A stretch of 64,000 bases of DNA from Pseudomonas sp. P7548 (GTDB lineage Bacteria; Pseudomonadota; Gammaproteobacteria; Pseudomonadales; Pseudomonadaceae). This document shows positions 61,216 through 64,000 of this stretch, one piece after another (within the stretch, counting starts at the first letter, position 1; every line of letters begins with the position of its first letter). The translations under genes and the position numbers were made by a program. The stretch covers positions 186,001 to 250,000 of the forward strand of contig NZ_JACARO010000038.1 in the NCBI RefSeq assembly GCF_013386585.1, in the 5' to 3' direction. The notes under the pieces were generated by a model, which was not told the DNA's origin, did not search any database, and saw nothing but the letters and a program-made list of their open reading frames with translations.

Positions 61216-63120
61216 TTAAACCGACAGTTCAACCAACAGCTTGTTCAGTCGGCGCACGTAGGCCGCCGGGTCTTTCAGGCTGTCGCCAGCGGCCAGGGCC
61301 GCCTGGTCGAAGAGGATGTGCGACAGGTCGCCAAAACGCTCTTCGCTCTGCTCGCCGTCGAGCTTCTCGATCAGCGGGTGAGCCGGGTTGAATTCGAAGA
61401 TCGGCTTGGAATCCGGCACCTTCTGCCCGCTGGCTTCGAGGATCTGGCGCATCTGCATGCCCAGGTCCTGCTCGCCAATGGCCAGGATCGCCGGGGAGTC
61501 GGTCAGGCGGTGCGATACCCGCACTTCGCTGACGGCCTCGCCCAAGGCGGTCTTGATGCGCTCCACCAGGCCTTCTTTGGCCTTGGCGACTTCTTCGGCT
61601 TCCTTCTTCTCTTCTTCGGAGTCCAGGTTACCCAGGTCCAGGTCACCACGGGCCACGTCGACGAAGGACTTGCCGTCGAACTCGCTGAGGTAGCTCATCA
61701 GCCACTCATCGATACGGTCGGTCAGCAGCAGCACTTCGATGCCTTTCTTGCGGAAGACTTCCAGGTGCGGGCTGTTCTTGACCTGGGCGTAGGTTTCGCC
61801 GGTCAGGTAGTAGATCTTGTCCTGACCTTCCTTGGCGCGTGCCAGGTACTCGGCCAGGGACACCACCTGCTCGCCACCTTCTTCCTGAGTCGAAGCGAAG
61901 CGCAGCAGACCAGCAATTTTTTCCTTGTTGGCGAAATCTTCAGCCGGGCCTTCTTTCATCACCTGGCCGAAGTTTTTCCAGAAGCCCTTGTATTGCTCAG
62001 GCTCGTTCTTCGCCAGTTTTTCCAGCATGTCGAGTACGCGCTTGGTCAGCGCCGACTTCATGGAATCGATGATCGGGTCTTTCTGCAGGATTTCCCGCGA
62101 CACGTTCAGCGACAGGTCGTTGGAGTCGACCACACCCTTGATGAAGCGCAGGTACAGCGGCAGGAAGGATTCCGCCTGGTCCATCACGAACACGCGCTGC
62201 ACGTAGAGCTTCAGGCCCTTCGGCGCTTCACGCTGGTACAGGTCGAACGGCGCGCGGGCCGGCACGTACAGCAGCGAGCTGTATTCCAGCTTGCCTTCGA
62301 CCTTGTTGTGGCTCCAGCTCAGCGGGTTTTCGTAGTCGTGGGCGATGTGCTTGTAGAACTCCTGGTATTCCTCGTCCTTGACTTCGGTACGCGGACGGGT
62401 CCACAAGGCGCTGGCGCGGTTGACCACTTCCCATTCCAGGGCAGGTTTTTCCTCGCCTTCGGCAGCGGCCTGTTCTTTAGGCAGCTCGATCGGCAGTGCG
62501 ATGTGGTCGGAGTACTTCTTGATGATGTTGCGCAGGCGCCAGCCGTCGGCGAACTCGTCTTCGCCGGATTTAAGGTGCAGTACGATGCGGGTGCCACGGT
62601 CAGCCTTGTCGATAGTGGCGATTTCGAACTCGCCCTCGCCTTTGGAAGCCCAGTGCACGCCTTCGCTGGCCGCGAGGCCGGCACGACGGCTGAACACTTC
62701 AACCTTGTCGGCCACGATGAAGGCCGAGTAGAAGCCCACGCCGAACTGGCCGATCAGGTGCGAATCTTTCTTCTGGTCGCCCGAGAGGTTCTTCATGAAA
62801 TCGGCCGTACCGGACTTGGCGATGGTCCCCAGGTGGGTGATCGCATCGTCACGGCTCATGCCGATACCGTTGTCTTCGAGGGTGACGGTCTTGGCGTCTT
62901 TGTCGAAGCTCACACGGATTTTCAGTTCGGCGCCACCTTCCAGCAACTCAGGCTTGGACAGGGCTTCGAAACGTAATTTGTCGACAGCGTCAGAGGCGTT
63001 CGAGATCAATTCGCGAAGGAAGATTTCCTTGTTGGAATACAGCGAATGGATCATGAGGTGCAGCAGTTGCTTCACCTCGGTCTGGAAGCCCAGGGTTTCC
63101 TTTTGAGTTTCCACACTCAT
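61216..63120 (-). CDS. htpG: Hsp90-family molecular chaperone HtpG
   Basis: 634 aa. Start MSVETQKETLGFQTEVKQLLHLMIHSLYSNKEIFLRELISNASDAVDKLRF, GHKL ATP site DNGIGMSRDDAI and GQFGVGFYSAFIVAD. Full length. ATG 63120 chosen; 22 extra residues upstream are not family-like. Heat-shock control likely (see promoter). Confidence 0.98.
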   Translation of the reverse strand: MSVETQKETLGFQTEVKQLLHLMIHSLYSNKEIFLRELISNASDAVDKLRFEALSKPELLEGGAELKIRVSFDKDAKTVTLEDNGIGMSRDDAITHLGTIAKSGTADFMKNLSGDQKKDSHLIGQFGVGFYSAFIVADKVEVFSRRAGLAASEGVHWASKGEGEFEIATIDKADRGTRIVLHLKSGEDEFADGWRLRNIIKKYSDHIALPIELPKEQAAAEGEEKPALEWEVVNRASALWTRPRTEVKDEEYQEFYKHIAHDYENPLSWSHNKVEGKLEYSSLLYVPARAPFDLYQREAPKGLKLYVQRVFVMDQAESFLPLYLRFIKGVVDSNDLSLNVSREILQKDPIIDSMKSALTKRVLDMLEKLAKNEPEQYKGFWKNFGQVMKEGPAEDFANKEKIAGLLRFASTQEEGGEQVVSLAEYLARAKEGQDKIYYLTGETYAQVKNSPHLEVFRKKGIEVLLLTDRIDEWLMSYLSEFDGKSFVDVARGDLDLGNLDSEEEKKEAEEVAKAKEGLVERIKTALGEAVSEVRVSHRLTDSPAILAIGEQDLGMQMRQILEASGQKVPDSKPIFEFNPAHPLIEKLDGEQSEERFGDLSHILFDQAALAAGDSLKDPAAYVRRLNKLLVELSV

Positions 63121-63187
63121 GGTCATCAAACTCCAATTGGATGGCAGTGGCCGCCCCCTCGAGGGTGAGCGGCGGGTTGTCATCAAA

Positions 63188-63214
63188 GTTGGGGGCTAAG
63201 ACAGGGATTTCAAG
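63188..63214 (-). promoter_or_regulatory. Sigma-32-type heat-shock promoter of htpG
   Basis: CTTGAAA (63214-63208), 13-base spacer, CCCCAAC (63194-63188), close to the CTTGAAA/CCCCAT consensus, about 70 bp ahead of htpG. The -35 box overlaps the stop of the upstream thioesterase. Confidence 0.8.
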
Positions 63215-63662
63215 GGCGAGCCGATTCCTCGATCTTGAAATGTGCACGGGCAGTGGCAATCGGTTCGGCCGGGGTGCTCTGCCAGGCGGTAATCGCCACG
63301 TTCGCCACGCGCCGCCCCTGTCGCCATACCTGGCATTTGGCGTAGGTGTCGCGGGCCTGCCCGGCGCGCAGGTAGTCCAGGGAGAAGTCGATGATTTTCG
63401 GCAAGCCAGGCGAGCCGGTGAAGACCAGCAGGTGCAAAGCCGCCGACAGCTCCATGAAGCCGGCAATCACGCCACCGTGCAGGGCCGGCAATATGGGGTT
63501 ACCAATATTGTCCTTGTTGGCTGGCAGGCGGAACAACAACTCATCCCCTTGACGGGTGCATTCAATGCCGATCAGCTTGGCGTAGGGGATCAGGTTGAGC
63601 AGCGCCTCGTAATCACCACGCTCATGGGCCTGCTCGAGGCGGGTCTTGAACCGGTGTGTCAT
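63210..63662 (-). CDS. PaaI-like hotdog thioesterase
   Basis: 150 aa. LHGGVIAGFMELSAALHLL with the HGG motif, IDFSLDYLRAGQARDTYAKCQVWRQGRRVANVAITAWQ. Overlaps the next hotdog gene by ATGA, so two thioesterases are co-translated. Substrate unknown. Confidence 0.9.
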   Translation of the reverse strand: MTHRFKTRLEQAHERGDYEALLNLIPYAKLIGIECTRQGDELLFRLPANKDNIGNPILPALHGGVIAGFMELSAALHLLVFTGSPGLPKIIDFSLDYLRAGQARDTYAKCQVWRQGRRVANVAITAWQSTPAEPIATARAHFKIEESARP

Positions 63663-64000
63663 GCCTGCGCTCCCTTGATGGCGTTGCCCAGCCCTTGGGT
63701 GCCCTTGAGACGTTTGCCCATGCGCATGAACGTGCCCACGACATGGGCGATGGGCTGCTGCGGGTCATCCTGGTAGGCGAAGCCACGGGTAAAGATCACA
63801 TCGGTGGTGACTCGGTAACATTGCGCGAAGCCGTAGACCGGCTTGTGGGGTTCGGCGGGGTGCATGTAGTCGACACGCAGGTCGAGGGTCGGGCATACCT
63901 CGAACTCCGGCAGCACGCACAGGGTGGCCATGCCGCAGGCGGTGTCCATCAAAGAGGTCAGCGCGCCGCCGTGGATCACTCCGGTCTGGGGGTCACCGAT
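63659..64000 (-). CDS. PaaI-like hotdog thioesterase, 5' end outside window
   Basis: The frame is open to the right edge (IGDPQTGVIHGGALTSLMDTACGMA), so the gene starts beyond 64,000. HGGALTSLMDTACGMA and PTLDLRVDYMHPAEPHKPVYGFAQCYRVTTDVIFTRGFAYQDD are typical of PaaI-family thioesterases. It overlaps the downstream thioesterase gene by four bases. Confidence 0.9.
   Translation of the reverse strand: MGDPQTGVIHGGALTSLMDTACGMATLCVLPEFEVCPTLDLRVDYMHPAEPHKPVYGFAQCYRVTTDVIFTRGFAYQDDPQQPIAHVVGTFMRMGKRLKGTQGLGNAIKGAQA

Noticed and set aside
60379..62976. 865-codon plus-strand frame
   Set aside because: Antisense to the dienelactone hydrolase and htpG, starts inside a REP element, and lacks any domain-like pattern.

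Overview
The window looks like a chromosome of the Pseudomonas fluorescens group carrying the end of an integrative and conjugative element (ICE). Bases 1 to about 29,392 are element DNA. They contain the C-terminal end of a MobH-type relaxase at the left edge, about 25 kb of cargo, and a P4/IntB13-like tyrosine recombinase whose gene starts 226 bp from the 3' end of a tRNA-Gly(GCC) gene. This is the classic attachment arrangement of the ICEclc/PAGI-2 family. Bases 29,393 to 64,000 are ordinary Pseudomonas backbone: tRNA array, pyrF, fabAB, gpsA, sixA, htpG, chemoreceptors, a two-component system and several REP hairpins.

The cargo is organised around formaldehyde. A long minus-strand operon runs from 12,680 down to 1,102: frmR (formaldehyde-sensing repressor), adhC (glutathione-dependent formaldehyde dehydrogenase), a VOC-fold protein, a DUF3422 membrane protein, S-formylglutathione hydrolase, a type II NADH dehydrogenase, rarA (replication-fork ATPase), an NhaA antiporter fused to a DsbA domain, and a UvrA2-type ABC ATPase. 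I read this as sensing, detoxification, NADH re-oxidation, ion/redox balance and repair of damaged DNA in one transcript. A palindromic operator-like site lies just upstream of frmR. A second, glutathione-independent formaldehyde dehydrogenase (FdhA-like) follows a LysR regulator resembling those of formate dehydrogenase clusters at 20,993-23,616. An 87-bp sequence upstream of frmR recurs, inverted, upstream of fdhA.

Between these two blocks lie a SnoaL/GNAT/nitrilase-fold operon with a divergent LysR gene, an accessory uvrB, and a small DUF488 gene. DUF488 and uvrB are separated by an intact IS4-family insertion sequence with 18-bp inverted ends and a 10-bp target duplication. Next to the integrase are another LysR gene, an XRE regulator, an orphan LysR effector domain and a Dyp-type peroxidase.

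The backbone opens with three tandem tRNA-Glu/tRNA-Gly pairs read on the minus strand, so there are three copies of the 18-bp attachment core. Beyond them are: a hydrolase, an HBM-type chemoreceptor, a MocR regulator, an SDR and an MDR oxidoreductase, pyrF, a response regulator/kinase pair, an AI-2E transporter, a fatty-acid/thioester cluster, gpsA-DUF4389-sixA, a TonB receptor/periplasmic protein/hybrid kinase operon, fabA-fabB with a DesT-like operator, a second chemoreceptor, an amidohydrolase, OsmC, pirin, a dienelactone hydrolase, htpG with a sigma-32-like promoter, and two hotdog thioesterases, the last cut by the window edge. All assignments are from reading motifs; no database search was possible.
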